DNA of 12,072 nt, taken from the NCBI GenBank assembly GCA_017849335.1, contig JAFIHP010000061.1:1-12072 (forward strand). Direction: 5' to 3'. The notes under the pieces were generated by a model. The model did no database searches, had not been told where the DNA came from, and was given only the letters and a program-made list of their open reading frames with translations. Source of the DNA: Actinomycetales bacterium. Lineage in GTDB: Bacteria > Actinomycetota > Actinomycetes > S36-B12. Of this stretch, positions 1 to 6,187 are shown one piece after another. The first letter of the stretch is position 1. Every line of letters starts with the position of its first letter. Made by a program: the position numbers and the translations under genes.

Positions 1-800
1 GGCAGCGCCGCGAGCGCGGCGCATGCGGCGGACGGTCCGGCCTCGGCGTCGACGATCTCCGCGAACGCGTCATCGGCGAGGCCGTCGAGGGCGTCGGCGT
101 CGTCCCGCAGGAGGTCCGCGCTGCGGGTCAGGCCCACGACGACCCCGGGGCCGAGCCGGTCGACGAGGTCGGCCAGCAGCACCCTCGCCCGGACGCGTGC
201 GTACGACGCGTCGGCGTTGTGCGGATCGGACCACGGACGCTCCCCGAACGGCCGGAGCAGCTCGTCCGCCGCGTCCCGGACGAGGTCGCGGGGCAGGTGC
301 AGGAAGGGCCGCCGCCACCGCCCGGTCCGGGCCGCCATCGCCGCGAGCGACCGTGCCCCCGAGCCGCGGGCCAGCCGCAGGAGGACGGTCTCGGCCTGGT
401 CGTCGCGCGTGTGGCCGAGCAGGATCGCCGCCGCTCCCGCCTCGGCGGCCGGGGCCTCGGGCGCCGCTCGGCGGGCTGATCGCGCCGCCGCCTCGGGACC
501 TCCCTCGGTGCCGACCTGGACGACGACCGTCCGCGCCGGCACGTCGAGCAGCCCGCACAGCCGCACCGCCTGCGCGGCGACGTCCGCTGACCCGGCCTGC
601 AGGCCGTGGTCCACGACCACCGCCAGCGCGCGCAGCCCGCGGCGACGGGCGACCCAGCCGAGGCCCCCCGTGAGCGCGAGCGAGTCCGGTCCGCCGGAGC
701 AGCCGACGACGACCGCGGCACCGGTGGGGAGGTCGGCGAGCGCGTCGTCCACCGCCGCCCGCACCGCGACGAGGCCGGCGGACGCCGCGCGGGCGCTCAT
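1..800 (-). CDS. tilS: tRNA(Ile)-lysidine synthase, 3' end outside the window
   Basis: TilS uses ATP to attach lysine to C34 of the tRNA-Ile2 anticodon (CAU), giving lysidine, so the tRNA is charged with Ile and reads AUA. Seen: an open frame from ATG at 800 to the left edge, 266 residues. It carries the PP-loop SGGPDS at residues 35-40, the GHTRDDQAET segment at about 129-138 followed by RGSG, and a DPHNADxSYARVRAR segment near 192-206, all typical of the TilS N-terminal domain. Family members in actinobacteria run to about 320-340 aa, so roughly 60-70 residues are missing beyond the edge. The start overlaps the stop of the upstream metalloprotease-like gene in an ATGA arrangement, which suggests translational coupling in the dacB–DUF2342–tilS operon. 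In related genomes hpt and ftsH usually follow; they would lie off the left edge. Confidence 0.93.
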   Translation of the reverse strand, partial: MSARAASAGLVAVRAAVDDALADLPTGAAVVVGCSGGPDSLALTGGLGWVARRRGLRALAVVVDHGLQAGSADVAAQAVRLCGLLDVPARTVVVQVGTEGGPEAAARSARRAAPEAPAAEAGAAAILLGHTRDDQAETVLLRLARGSGARSLAAMAARTGRWRRPFLHLPRDLVRDAADELLRPFGERPWSDPHNADASYARVRARVLLADLVDRLGPGVVVGLTRSADLLRDDADALDGLADDAFAEIVDAEAGPSAACAALAAL

Positions 801-1867
801 GCCCCGAGGCGGTCGAGCCAGGCCTGCGGGTCGTGGATCTCCGCGCGGGTCGGCAGCGTCTGCGGCGACGTCCAGATGCGGTTGAAGCCCGCCATCCCGG
901 AACGGTCGACGACGTACCGCACGAACGCGGCGCCGTCGCTGTACTGCCGCAGCTTCGCGTCCATGCCGAGCGCCTTGCGGGCCAGCGAGTCGAGTGTGCC
1001 CGGCTGCTCGCGTCGCTGAGTGAAGCGCTCGCGGATGAGGTCGACCGAGGGCACGATCGACGGGCCGACGGCGTCCATGACGACGTCCGCGTGCCCCTCC
1101 AGCAGGGACATCAAGGCCGTCAGCTCGTCGAAGACGACGCGCTGCGCAGGCGTCAGGACGGCCTCGACGACACTGGCCTCGGTGTCGGACCGCAGGGACC
1201 GGACCAACGCGTACACGAACGCGACGAGCCGCTGAAGGGTCTCGCGGACGCTCAGGTCGGATGCCTCGAGCAGGGCGGCGACACGGCCGGTGAGGTGATC
1301 GGCGAGCCAGGGCACGGCGCCGAACTGCACGCGATGGGTCTCCTCGTGCAGGCAGACCCACAGCCGGAAGTCGCGCTCGGGCACCTCGAGCTGCCGCTCC
1401 ACGTTCACGATCGTCGGCGCGACCAGCAGGAGCCGACGGGGCTGACCGGGGTCGGTGAAGGTCTCGAACTGGCCCAGCACCTTCCCCGAGAGCCAGCCGA
1501 GCACCGCGCCGAGCTGGAGGGCGGTACCGCGCGAGCCGAGGCCCCGCAGCGCGGCCGGCGCCGCATCCGATCGCTCGCCGAACTCGTCCCACAGGCCGAG
1601 CACGACGCGCATCCCGGTGACGTTGGAGACGATCCACCCGGTGCGGTCGACGACGACCGCGGGCGAGTCGTCCGGGGCGACCAGGCCGGTCACCTCGCGC
1701 ACCGGGGCGACCGCCTCGACGGCGAGCCGGCGGAGCATCGTGACCGCGGCCCGGGCGTCCTCGGGGGGCAGGTCCGGCCCCTTCGGGGCCAGCCGCCGCG
1801 CCGTGGCGACGGCGAGGTCCCAGTCGACGGGCTGCGGCCGTTCGTCGTCCGCAGGCAGCGAGGTCAT
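797..1867 (-). CDS. DUF2342-family zinc-dependent metalloprotease-like protein (coenzyme F420 biosynthesis-associated family)
   Basis: A 356-aa protein of the actinobacterial DUF2342 family, annotated elsewhere as a zinc-dependent metalloprotease or 'coenzyme F420 biosynthesis associated' protein. To my knowledge its substrate is unknown. Seen: an HEETH zinc-binding motif at residues 174-178 in a WVCLHEETHRVQF context, and an EGHAD segment at 257-261 that probably supplies another metal ligand. No signal peptide or membrane segment is evident, so a cytoplasmic location is inferred. The ATG at 1867 is preceded by a GGACGGAG ribosome-binding site. The gene begins 25 bases after the dacB stop, and its TGA overlaps the tilS ATG. 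The order dacB–DUF2342–tilS matches Rv3627c–Rv3626c–Rv3625c of M. tuberculosis. The metallopeptidase fold is well supported; the F420 link is only a family label. Confidence 0.88.
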   Translation of the reverse strand: MTSLPADDERPQPVDWDLAVATARRLAPKGPDLPPEDARAAVTMLRRLAVEAVAPVREVTGLVAPDDSPAVVVDRTGWIVSNVTGMRVVLGLWDEFGERSDAAPAALRGLGSRGTALQLGAVLGWLSGKVLGQFETFTDPGQPRRLLLVAPTIVNVERQLEVPERDFRLWVCLHEETHRVQFGAVPWLADHLTGRVAALLEASDLSVRETLQRLVAFVYALVRSLRSDTEASVVEAVLTPAQRVVFDELTALMSLLEGHADVVMDAVGPSIVPSVDLIRERFTQRREQPGTLDSLARKALGMDAKLRQYSDGAAFVRYVVDRSGMAGFNRIWTSPQTLPTRAEIHDPQAWLDRLGA

Positions 1868-1892
1868 CGGGCTCCGTCCGTCCGGTCGCTGC

Positions 1893-3236
1893 TCAGCCGG
1901 AGCAGCCGCACGCCGCCAGCCGGCTGGCGACGACGTCCATTGTCTCCCGCGTCGCGGGGATCGATGCGACGTCGTTCGCGATCATCGCGAAGACCAGCAC
2001 CCGGCCGTCGGCGTCCTGCACCGTTCCGGCCAGCCCGACCACGCCGGTCAGCGTCCCGGTCTTCGCATGCACGAACCCGCGGCCGGGGCGAGTCGCCGCG
2101 CTCGTGTACCGGTCGGCCAGCGTTCCGGTCAGGCCGGCGACCGCCAGGCCGGACGCGACGGTCCCCAGCACGGGGTGCGTTCCGAGCGCGACATCGCTCA
2201 GGAGGCTCCCGAGCACGCGGACCGGAATGCGGTTGGCGCGTGACAACCCGCTGGCGTCCGCCAGGTCCAGCCCGGCCGTGTCGATGCTGAGCTCGGTGAG
2301 GGCCTGCGTCGCGGCCCGGGCTCCCCCGGCGAAGGTCGGCTCGCCCACGGCCGCCCCGCCGGCGAGGTGCCCCAGTGCCTCGGCGATGTCGTCGTCGGAG
2401 TCGGTGAGCATGCGCTGGACGAGGTCGGCGACCGGCGCCGACTGGACCCGTCCGATCTCCGTCGCCCCGTCCGACCGCGTGCCGGCCGCGACCGACGTCA
2501 CGGTGACGCCGAGGTCGCGGAGCATCGAGGCGAAGACCTGACCTGCCTGCTTCGGCGGGTCCGCGACCCGGGAGACCGAGCCCGGCTTGCGGGCCTTGTC
2601 CACGACGAGCGCCGTGACGGGCGCGACGATGCCCTCCGCCGGCCAGGACGCGGGCCAGCCCGGGCCCAAGACGGGCCCCCGGAAGGCGGTGGCGTCGTAG
2701 ACGACGGTGACGCGCGCGGACGAGCCGAGCGAGTCGGCCACCTGCCGGGCGAGGTCGCGCAGCGACGCGTCGCCTCCGGCGAGGGGGTTCCCGCCACCAC
2801 GGCGTCGGAGCGTCGGGTCGCCGCCACCGACGAGGTAGACCGTGTCGCCGTCGCGGTACGCGGTGGTCGGCAGCCGCGACTGCGGGCCCAGGGCGGTCAG
2901 GGCGGCGACCGCCGTCGTCAGCTTCGTCGTCGATGCCGGGATCCGCCCCTTCGCGGGCGCCTTGTCGTACAGCACGGTCCCGGTGCCGGGGTCGAGGACG
3001 AGCACGGAGGAGGTGCCAAGACGCCCGCGCACGAGGTCCCCGATCTGCGCCGTGACGCCGGCCGGCGTCGGCCGGGTCGCCGTGCTCGTCGCGGGGTCGA
3101 TCGGGGCGAGCACGATCGGCGCGGGAGCCGACGGCGGTGCATCCGCAGCGCGCGCCGGGAGGCCCACGCCCAGCAGCAGGGCGGCGACGACGGCACCGGA
3201 CAGGGCCCGGACCGTGCGAACGTCGACCGTGGGCAC
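1893..3236 (-). CDS. dacB: D-alanyl-D-alanine carboxypeptidase/endopeptidase, PBP4 (DacB, peptidase S13) family
   Basis: A penicillin-binding protein expected to trim or cleave peptidoglycan peptides outside the membrane. The frame is open far upstream of any plausible start. I chose the GTG at 3236 because it has a GGAGGAGGG ribosome-binding site about five bases upstream and opens directly on a signal peptide (residues 1-30, hydrophobic core then PARA-ADA). This gives 447 aa, normal for the family. Visible motifs: the catalytic STTK (SxxK) at 102-105 and HAKTGTLTG with the KTG triad at 392-394. The SxN motif, normally SDN in the 'SDNxIAE' segment of this family, reads SDD at 280-282 here (LTDSDDDIAEALGH), so the usual Asn is Asp. 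A DASGLSRANR segment follows at 328-337. It is the first gene of the dacB–DUF2342–tilS operon and diverges from ppa. Family assignment is firm; whether SDD affects activity is unknown. Confidence 0.93.
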   Translation of the reverse strand: MPTVDVRTVRALSGAVVAALLLGVGLPARAADAPPSAPAPIVLAPIDPATSTATRPTPAGVTAQIGDLVRGRLGTSSVLVLDPGTGTVLYDKAPAKGRIPASTTKLTTAVAALTALGPQSRLPTTAYRDGDTVYLVGGGDPTLRRRGGGNPLAGGDASLRDLARQVADSLGSSARVTVVYDATAFRGPVLGPGWPASWPAEGIVAPVTALVVDKARKPGSVSRVADPPKQAGQVFASMLRDLGVTVTSVAAGTRSDGATEIGRVQSAPVADLVQRMLTDSDDDIAEALGHLAGGAAVGEPTFAGGARAATQALTELSIDTAGLDLADASGLSRANRIPVRVLGSLLSDVALGTHPVLGTVASGLAVAGLTGTLADRYTSAATRPGRGFVHAKTGTLTGVVGLAGTVQDADGRVLVFAMIANDVASIPATRETMDVVASRLAACGCSG

Positions 3237-3332
3237 CCGTCCCTCCTCCGCCGATCGTCCGAACACGTCGTTAGGGAACACTAGGACCACAGCGCACGGC
3301 CGACCCGGCCGTGGGGATGGAAGGGAACCAAC
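3237..3332. promoter_or_regulatory. Divergent promoter region between dacB and ppa
   Basis: These 96 bases separate the two divergent starts and must hold promoters for both directions, plus the dacB ribosome-binding site on the minus strand (near 3241-3249) and that of ppa (GGAAGGGA, 3319-3326). The only AT-richer stretch is 3271-3287 (TTAGGGAACACTAGGAC). It offers TAnnnT-like hexamers in either direction, but none is convincing enough to fix a start site. Confidence 0.4.
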
Positions 3333-3836
3333 GTGGAACCGCTCGACTTCGACGTGACCATCGAGATCCCGGCGGGCAGCCGGAACAAGTACGAGATGGA
3401 CCACGTCACCGGGCGTATCCGGCTGGACCGCATGCTCTTCACCTCGACGCGCTACCCGCATGACTACGGCTTCATCGATGGGACTCTCGGTCAGGACGGG
3501 GACCCGCTGGACGCCCTCGTCCTCGTCGGTGAGCCGACGTTCCCGGGAGTCCTGATCCGCTGCCGGGCCGTTGGCATGTTCCGCATGACCGACGAGGCAG
3601 GCGGCGACGACAAGGTCCTGTGCGTCCCCGCCGGCGACCCGCGGGTCGAGCACCTCCGTGACATCCACCACGTCCCGGAGTTCGACCGGCTGGAGATCCA
3701 GCACTTCTTCGAGGTCTACAAGGACCTCGAGCCGGGCAAGAGCGTCGAGGGCGCGACCTGGGTTGGCCGCGACGAGGCCGAGCGAGAGATCCGCGCGTCC
3801 TGGCAGCGCTACACGGACCACGCCGCGAAGCACTGA
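3333..3836 (+). CDS. ppa: Inorganic pyrophosphatase, family I
   Basis: Soluble Mg-dependent enzyme that hydrolyses pyrophosphate to two phosphates, pulling biosynthetic reactions forward in the cytoplasm. The 167-aa length is typical of bacterial family I enzymes. Seen: the KYE substrate/metal segment at residues 19-21, YPHDYGFI at 41-48, and the signature DGDPLDALV at 55-63 whose three aspartates bind metal. A DEAGGDDKVLCVP stretch holds further conserved acidic residues. The start is GTG at 3333 with GGAAGGGA seven to fourteen bases upstream; no better ATG exists. It is transcribed away from dacB, the same neighbourhood as Rv3628 beside Rv3627c. Nothing about the gene looks unusual. Confidence 0.97.
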   Translation: MEPLDFDVTIEIPAGSRNKYEMDHVTGRIRLDRMLFTSTRYPHDYGFIDGTLGQDGDPLDALVLVGEPTFPGVLIRCRAVGMFRMTDEAGGDDKVLCVPAGDPRVEHLRDIHHVPEFDRLEIQHFFEVYKDLEPGKSVEGATWVGRDEAEREIRASWQRYTDHAAKH

Positions 3837-3841
3837 GCCCG

Positions 3842-3856
3842 CCGGGCCCGTCCCGG
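3842..3856 (+). terminator. Possible weak hairpin after ppa
   Basis: CCGGG and CCCGG form a five-pair stem around a five-base loop, starting six bases after the ppa stop. There is no T-tract, so it is at best a candidate terminator of the GC-rich actinobacterial kind. Confidence 0.25.
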
Positions 3857-3934
3857 GAGGACGACTCGGCCCAAGATGAACAGCAGGTGAACGAGACATG
3901 GCGGGACGGTGCACGCCGTGTGTACGAACGGTGC

Positions 3935-3964
3935 TACCCTGTCTAGTGCTAGACATGAGGAGGT
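3935..3964 (+). promoter_or_regulatory. Perfect palindromic operator with adjoining -10-like hexamer and strong ribosome-binding site
   Basis: TGTCTAGTGCTAGACA at 3940-3955 is a perfect inverted repeat of seven bases per arm with a two-base centre. A -10-like TACCCT (3935-3940) abuts it, so a bound protein would block the promoter or the start of transcription. A strong Shine-Dalgarno, GAGGAGGT (3957-3964), follows, then ATG at 3969. The CTAG-containing dyad resembles sites of GntR/YtrA- or PadR-type repressors, but I cannot assign a regulator. The HTH-like protein encoded two genes downstream is one candidate. Confidence 0.6.
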
Positions 3965-3968
3965 AGCC

Positions 3969-4187
3969 ATGAACCTGCGGATCCGACGTCGCCGCCACGA
4001 GGCGGCAACCACGGTGATCGACGCCCCCACGCACCAGATGACGTCCGTGTTCGACGACTCGGTGTGCCGGTTCGTCCTCGCGTGCACATGCGGCGCGCAC
4101 TACGACACCCGCTACATCGACGAGGCATTGGAGCTGCGCGAGCTGCACCTGGCGATGGCTCCGCTGATCGACGAGCTCGAGGGCTGA
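3969..4187 (+). CDS. Small hypothetical protein (72 aa) with a three-cysteine cluster
   Basis: I do not recognise the family. The 72-aa product has a basic N-terminus (LRIRRRRHE), a central segment with Cys33, Cys39 and Cys41 (C-x5-C-x-CGAH, with His44 close by) that could bind a metal, and an acidic helical C-terminus rich in Leu and Glu. It reads like a short beta-hairpin or ribbon followed by a helix. The start is well supported: ATG with an eight-base GAGGAGGT ribosome-binding site directly downstream of a palindromic operator. The next gene starts two bases after the stop, so the two are almost certainly cotranscribed and coupled. GC content and codon use fit the neighbours. Confidence 0.72.
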   Translation: MNLRIRRRRHEAATTVIDAPTHQMTSVFDDSVCRFVLACTCGAHYDTRYIDEALELRELHLAMAPLIDELEG

Positions 4188-4188
4188 G

Positions 4189-4416
4189 ATGGCCCGCCGC
4201 CCCGGGAGCTTCCCGGACGCAGACGCGGCGACCAGCGCGCTGACCAGCGCGACCAAGGAGTGGAAGGCCGCGAAGAAGGCCGAGCGCGCTGCTCGCGATC
4301 GCCTTGCCACGGTCGTGACCGACGCCGTGGCCAGCGGCGTCCTGAACGAGAGCAAGATCGCGAAGATCACCGCGATCCCGCGCATGACGATCCGCAAAAT
4401 GCTCGGCAAGGAGTAG
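4189..4416 (+). CDS. Small protein (75 aa) with C-terminal helix-turn-helix-like segment
   Basis: Residues 10-45 are Ala/Lys/Glu/Arg-rich and probably form a long helix or coiled coil. Residues 46-75 (VASGVLNESKIAKITAIPRM followed by TIRKMLGKE) have the spacing of a helix-turn-helix, with 'NESKIAKITAIPRMTIRKML' as the putative two helices. Small proteins of this kind are common in actinobacterial accessory DNA and are presumed to bind DNA. The ATG follows the stop of the preceding gene by one base, with GAGGGCTGAG as a weak ribosome-binding site, so translation is probably coupled. It could be the autoregulator acting on the palindrome upstream of the pair; that is inference only. No known family name can be given with confidence. 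Confidence 0.65.
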   Translation: MARRPGSFPDADAATSALTSATKEWKAAKKAERAARDRLATVVTDAVASGVLNESKIAKITAIPRMTIRKMLGKE

Positions 4417-4430
4417 TACCGCGCCCGTGG

Positions 4431-4467
4431 GTGACCTTCGGCCCTCGCGCGACAGCACTTTGCCTCT
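4431..4467 (+). promoter_or_regulatory. Upstream regulatory block A of the cysteine-less tusE gene: DosR-like box plus second conserved box
   Basis: GTGACCTTCGGCCC at 4431-4444 matches the DosR/DevR core GGGACTTTNGGCCC at all but two defined positions. ACAGCACTTTGCCTCT (4452-4467) follows with its centre 22 bases further on, about two helical turns. The stretch 4433-4467 recurs before sqr at 4847-4881 with 26 of 35 positions identical and no gap. The box centres lie near -64 and -42 relative to the ATG, the positions expected for an activator pair reaching the -35 region. The DosR assignment is by resemblance only. Confidence 0.55.
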
Positions 4468-4489
4468 CATCGGTGCCCGCAGCGGCTCC

Positions 4490-4501
4490 TAGCGTGGTCT
4501 C
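4490..4501 (+). promoter_or_regulatory. Leaderless-type promoter (-10 TAGCGT) of the cysteine-less tusE gene
   Basis: TAGCGT (4490-4495) stands six bases before the ATG at 4502, which would place transcription initiation at or next to the start codon. No Shine-Dalgarno is present and the -35 region is poor, fitting dependence on an activator at the upstream block. Confidence 0.5.
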
Positions 4502-4816
4502 ATGCCCACGACGACCATCGCCGGCCGCAAGGTCTCGGTCGACGACGACGGGTTCATGACGGAGTTCGACGAGTGGGACGAGGACACCGCCGTCGCGCTC
4601 GCCTCCTCGATCGGGATCGAGCTGACCGCGGAGCATTGGAAGGCGATCCGGTTCGCCCGCAACGACTATCGCAGCCAGGGGCAGACTCCCTCGATCCGGC
4701 GCGCGTCCACGGTCGGGGGCATGGACACCAAGAGCCTGTTCGCCCTGTTCTCCGGCCGGCCGGCGACCAAGATGGCCTACATCGCCGGGCTGCCCAAGCC
4801 CGCTGACGGGTCCTGA
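4502..4816 (+). CDS. DsrC/TusE-family protein lacking all cysteines
   Basis: DsrC/TusE proteins carry sulfur as a persulfide on the last conserved cysteine of a flexible C-terminal arm. This 104-aa copy is clearly of the family: it is 73/104 identical, ungapped, to the second copy at 6188 and keeps the core (DEHW/AEHWxAIRF, TPSIRR, STVGGMDTK, KMAYIAGLPKP). It contains no cysteine anywhere. The arm ends in PADGS where the other copy ends in PAGCV, so the catalytic Cys103 is replaced and sulfur relay by the usual chemistry is impossible. Published classifications of DsrC-like proteins include cysteine-less 'regulatory sulfur-related' types; this may be one, or a structural partner or decoy. The gene has its own leaderless-type promoter sharing an upstream block with sqr, and is separated from sqr by 101 bases. 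Family assignment is firm, function is not. Confidence 0.88.
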   Translation: MPTTTIAGRKVSVDDDGFMTEFDEWDEDTAVALASSIGIELTAEHWKAIRFARNDYRSQGQTPSIRRASTVGGMDTKSLFALFSGRPATKMAYIAGLPKPADGS

Positions 4817-4844
4817 CGCGACCACCGTGGCGTCCACGTCGCCG

Positions 4845-4881
4845 GGGACCTTCGACCTACGACGCACAGCAATTAGCCTCT
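4845..4881 (+). promoter_or_regulatory. Upstream regulatory block B of sqr: DosR-like box plus second conserved box
   Basis: GGGACCTTCGACCT (4845-4858) keeps the GGGAC-N-TT-N-G half-site pattern of a DosR/DevR box. ACAGCAATTAGCCTCT (4866-4881) is the partner box, again 22 bases on centre to centre. The block is a 26/35 match to that at 4433-4467 in the same orientation, with centres at about -66 and -44 from the sqr ATG. The strong conservation is confined to the two boxes; the seven-base linker between them is mostly different, as expected for two protein-binding sites rather than a simple duplication. Confidence 0.55.
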
Positions 4882-4904
4882 GCTCAGGGCGCCGTCGACG
4901 TTCA

Positions 4905-4917
4905 TACCGTGGGGGGT
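4905..4917 (+). promoter_or_regulatory. Leaderless-type promoter (-10 TACCGT) of sqr
   Basis: TACCGT (4905-4910) is followed by seven bases (GGGGGGT) and then the ATG at 4918. Initiation about seven bases after the hexamer would give a leaderless or nearly leaderless mRNA. The G-run could also be read as a weak ribosome-binding site. Confidence 0.5.
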
Positions 4918-6171
4918 ATGAAGAACCTGCTGATCCTCGGCGGCGGGACGGCCGGCTCCATCGCCGCGAACAAGCTCCGCCGCCGACTGCCCACCGATCG
5001 GTGGGCCGTGACCGTCGTCGACTCCGATGACGACCACCGCTACCAACCCGGGTTCCTGTTCGTGCCGTTCGGCACCTACCGTCCCGACCAGGTCACCCGA
5101 AGCCGAAGGCGCTACCTGAGCGGCGACGTCGACCTGGTGTACGCGCGCATCGAGCGCGTCGTGCCGGACGAGCACGTCGTCGAGCTGTCCGACGGCCGGC
5201 GCCTGCCGTACGACGCCCTGATCATCGCGTCCGGCGTCACGCCCCGGCCCGACCAGACTCCCGGCCTCCTGGGTGAGGAGTGGGGACGCACGATCCACGA
5301 GTTCTACACGTACGACGGGTCCGTGGCACTGGCCCGGGCACTGTCGACGTGGCCCGGCGGACGGCTGGTCACCAGCGTCGTCGAGATGCCGATCAAGTGC
5401 CCCGTCGCACCGCTGGAGTTCGCCTTCCTCGCTGACTCGCACTTCCAGGAGCGCGGGATCCGCGACCGCGTCGAGCTGACGTACGTGACGCCTCTCCCGG
5501 GTGCGTTCACGAAGCCGATCGCCGCCAAGGCGTTCGGAAGCACGTTGTCCGACAAGGGCATCGACGTCGAGCCCGACTTCATGCTGATGGAGGTCGATCC
5601 CGAACGACGAGTGCTGGTGTCCTACGACGAGCGCGAGGTGCCGTACGACCTGCTGGTCGTCGTCCCCGTCAACATGGGAGCCGACTTCGTCGCGGCGTCC
5701 GGACTGGGCAACGAGCTCAACCTCGTGCCGGTCGACAAGCAGACGCTGCAGTCGAAGGCGCACCCCGACGTCTTCGCGCTCGGTGACGCCAACGACATCC
5801 CCACGTCCAAGGCCGGGTCCGTCGCCCACTTCGCGATCGACGTCTTCGTCGAGAACTTCGTCGAGTACGCGACCGGCCGCCCGATGACGCACGCGTTCGA
5901 CGGGCATGCGAACTGCTTCATCGAGACGGGCCACGGCAAGGCGATGCTCATCGACTTCAACTACGACACCGAGCCGCTTCCCGGCCGGTTCCCGGTCGCC
6001 GGCCTCGGGCCGATGAGCCTGCTCAAGCAGACGCGCCTCAACCACCTCGGCAAGCTCGCGTTCGAGTGGATCTACTGGAACGTGCTGCTCCCCGGGCGGC
6101 CCCTCCCGCTCCCGGCCGACATGTCCCTCGCCGGCAAGCGGACCGACCTTCTCACCACCGCACGCAGCTAG
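4918..6171 (+). CDS. sqr: Sulfide:quinone oxidoreductase-like FAD flavoprotein
   Basis: SQR oxidises sulfide to zero-valent sulfur or persulfide and passes electrons to membrane quinone. The 417-aa product starts with a Rossmann FAD motif (ILGGGTAGSIAA, residues 6-17). It has a LIIASGVTPRP segment near 101-111 and the second FAD-contact motif DVFALGDAND at 284-293. Cysteines Cys161 (PIKCPVAPLEFAF, the characteristic SQR 'KCP' site) and Cys333 (GHANCFIETG) match the central redox pair of known SQRs; the additional N-terminal-side cysteine of canonical enzymes (near residue 128) is absent. A C-terminal amphipathic segment (FEWIYWNVLLP) could dock on the membrane. I chose ATG 4918 over the in-frame GTG at 4909, because the latter lies inside the -10 region and only adds Gly-Gly. 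tusE and dsrE2 genes follow closely, suggesting the sulfur is handed to them. Related flavocytochrome c or NDH-2-like activities are less likely. Confidence 0.85.
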   Translation: MKNLLILGGGTAGSIAANKLRRRLPTDRWAVTVVDSDDDHRYQPGFLFVPFGTYRPDQVTRSRRRYLSGDVDLVYARIERVVPDEHVVELSDGRRLPYDALIIASGVTPRPDQTPGLLGEEWGRTIHEFYTYDGSVALARALSTWPGGRLVTSVVEMPIKCPVAPLEFAFLADSHFQERGIRDRVELTYVTPLPGAFTKPIAAKAFGSTLSDKGIDVEPDFMLMEVDPERRVLVSYDEREVPYDLLVVVPVNMGADFVAASGLGNELNLVPVDKQTLQSKAHPDVFALGDANDIPTSKAGSVAHFAIDVFVENFVEYATGRPMTHAFDGHANCFIETGHGKAMLIDFNYDTEPLPGRFPVAGLGPMSLLKQTRLNHLGKLAFEWIYWNVLLPGRPLPLPADMSLAGKRTDLLTTARS

Positions 6172-6187
6172 CAGACAGGAGGGCATC

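Noticed and set aside
3237..4409. The dacB reading frame stays open upstream to 4409 on the minus strand, giving an 838-aa frame.
   Set aside because: It would run antisense through ppa and the two small genes. The GTG at 3236 has a strong ribosome-binding site and begins a signal peptide, so the extension is GC-driven noise.
4826..4838. CGTGG/CCACG inverted repeat after the cysteine-less tusE gene as a terminator.
   Set aside because: Only five pairs with a three-base loop and no T-tract; common by chance at this GC content.
4909..4917. Alternative GTG start nine bases upstream for the sqr product.
   Set aside because: It overlaps the -10 hexamer TACCGT and adds only Met-Gly-Gly before the natural MKNLLILGGG flavoprotein start.
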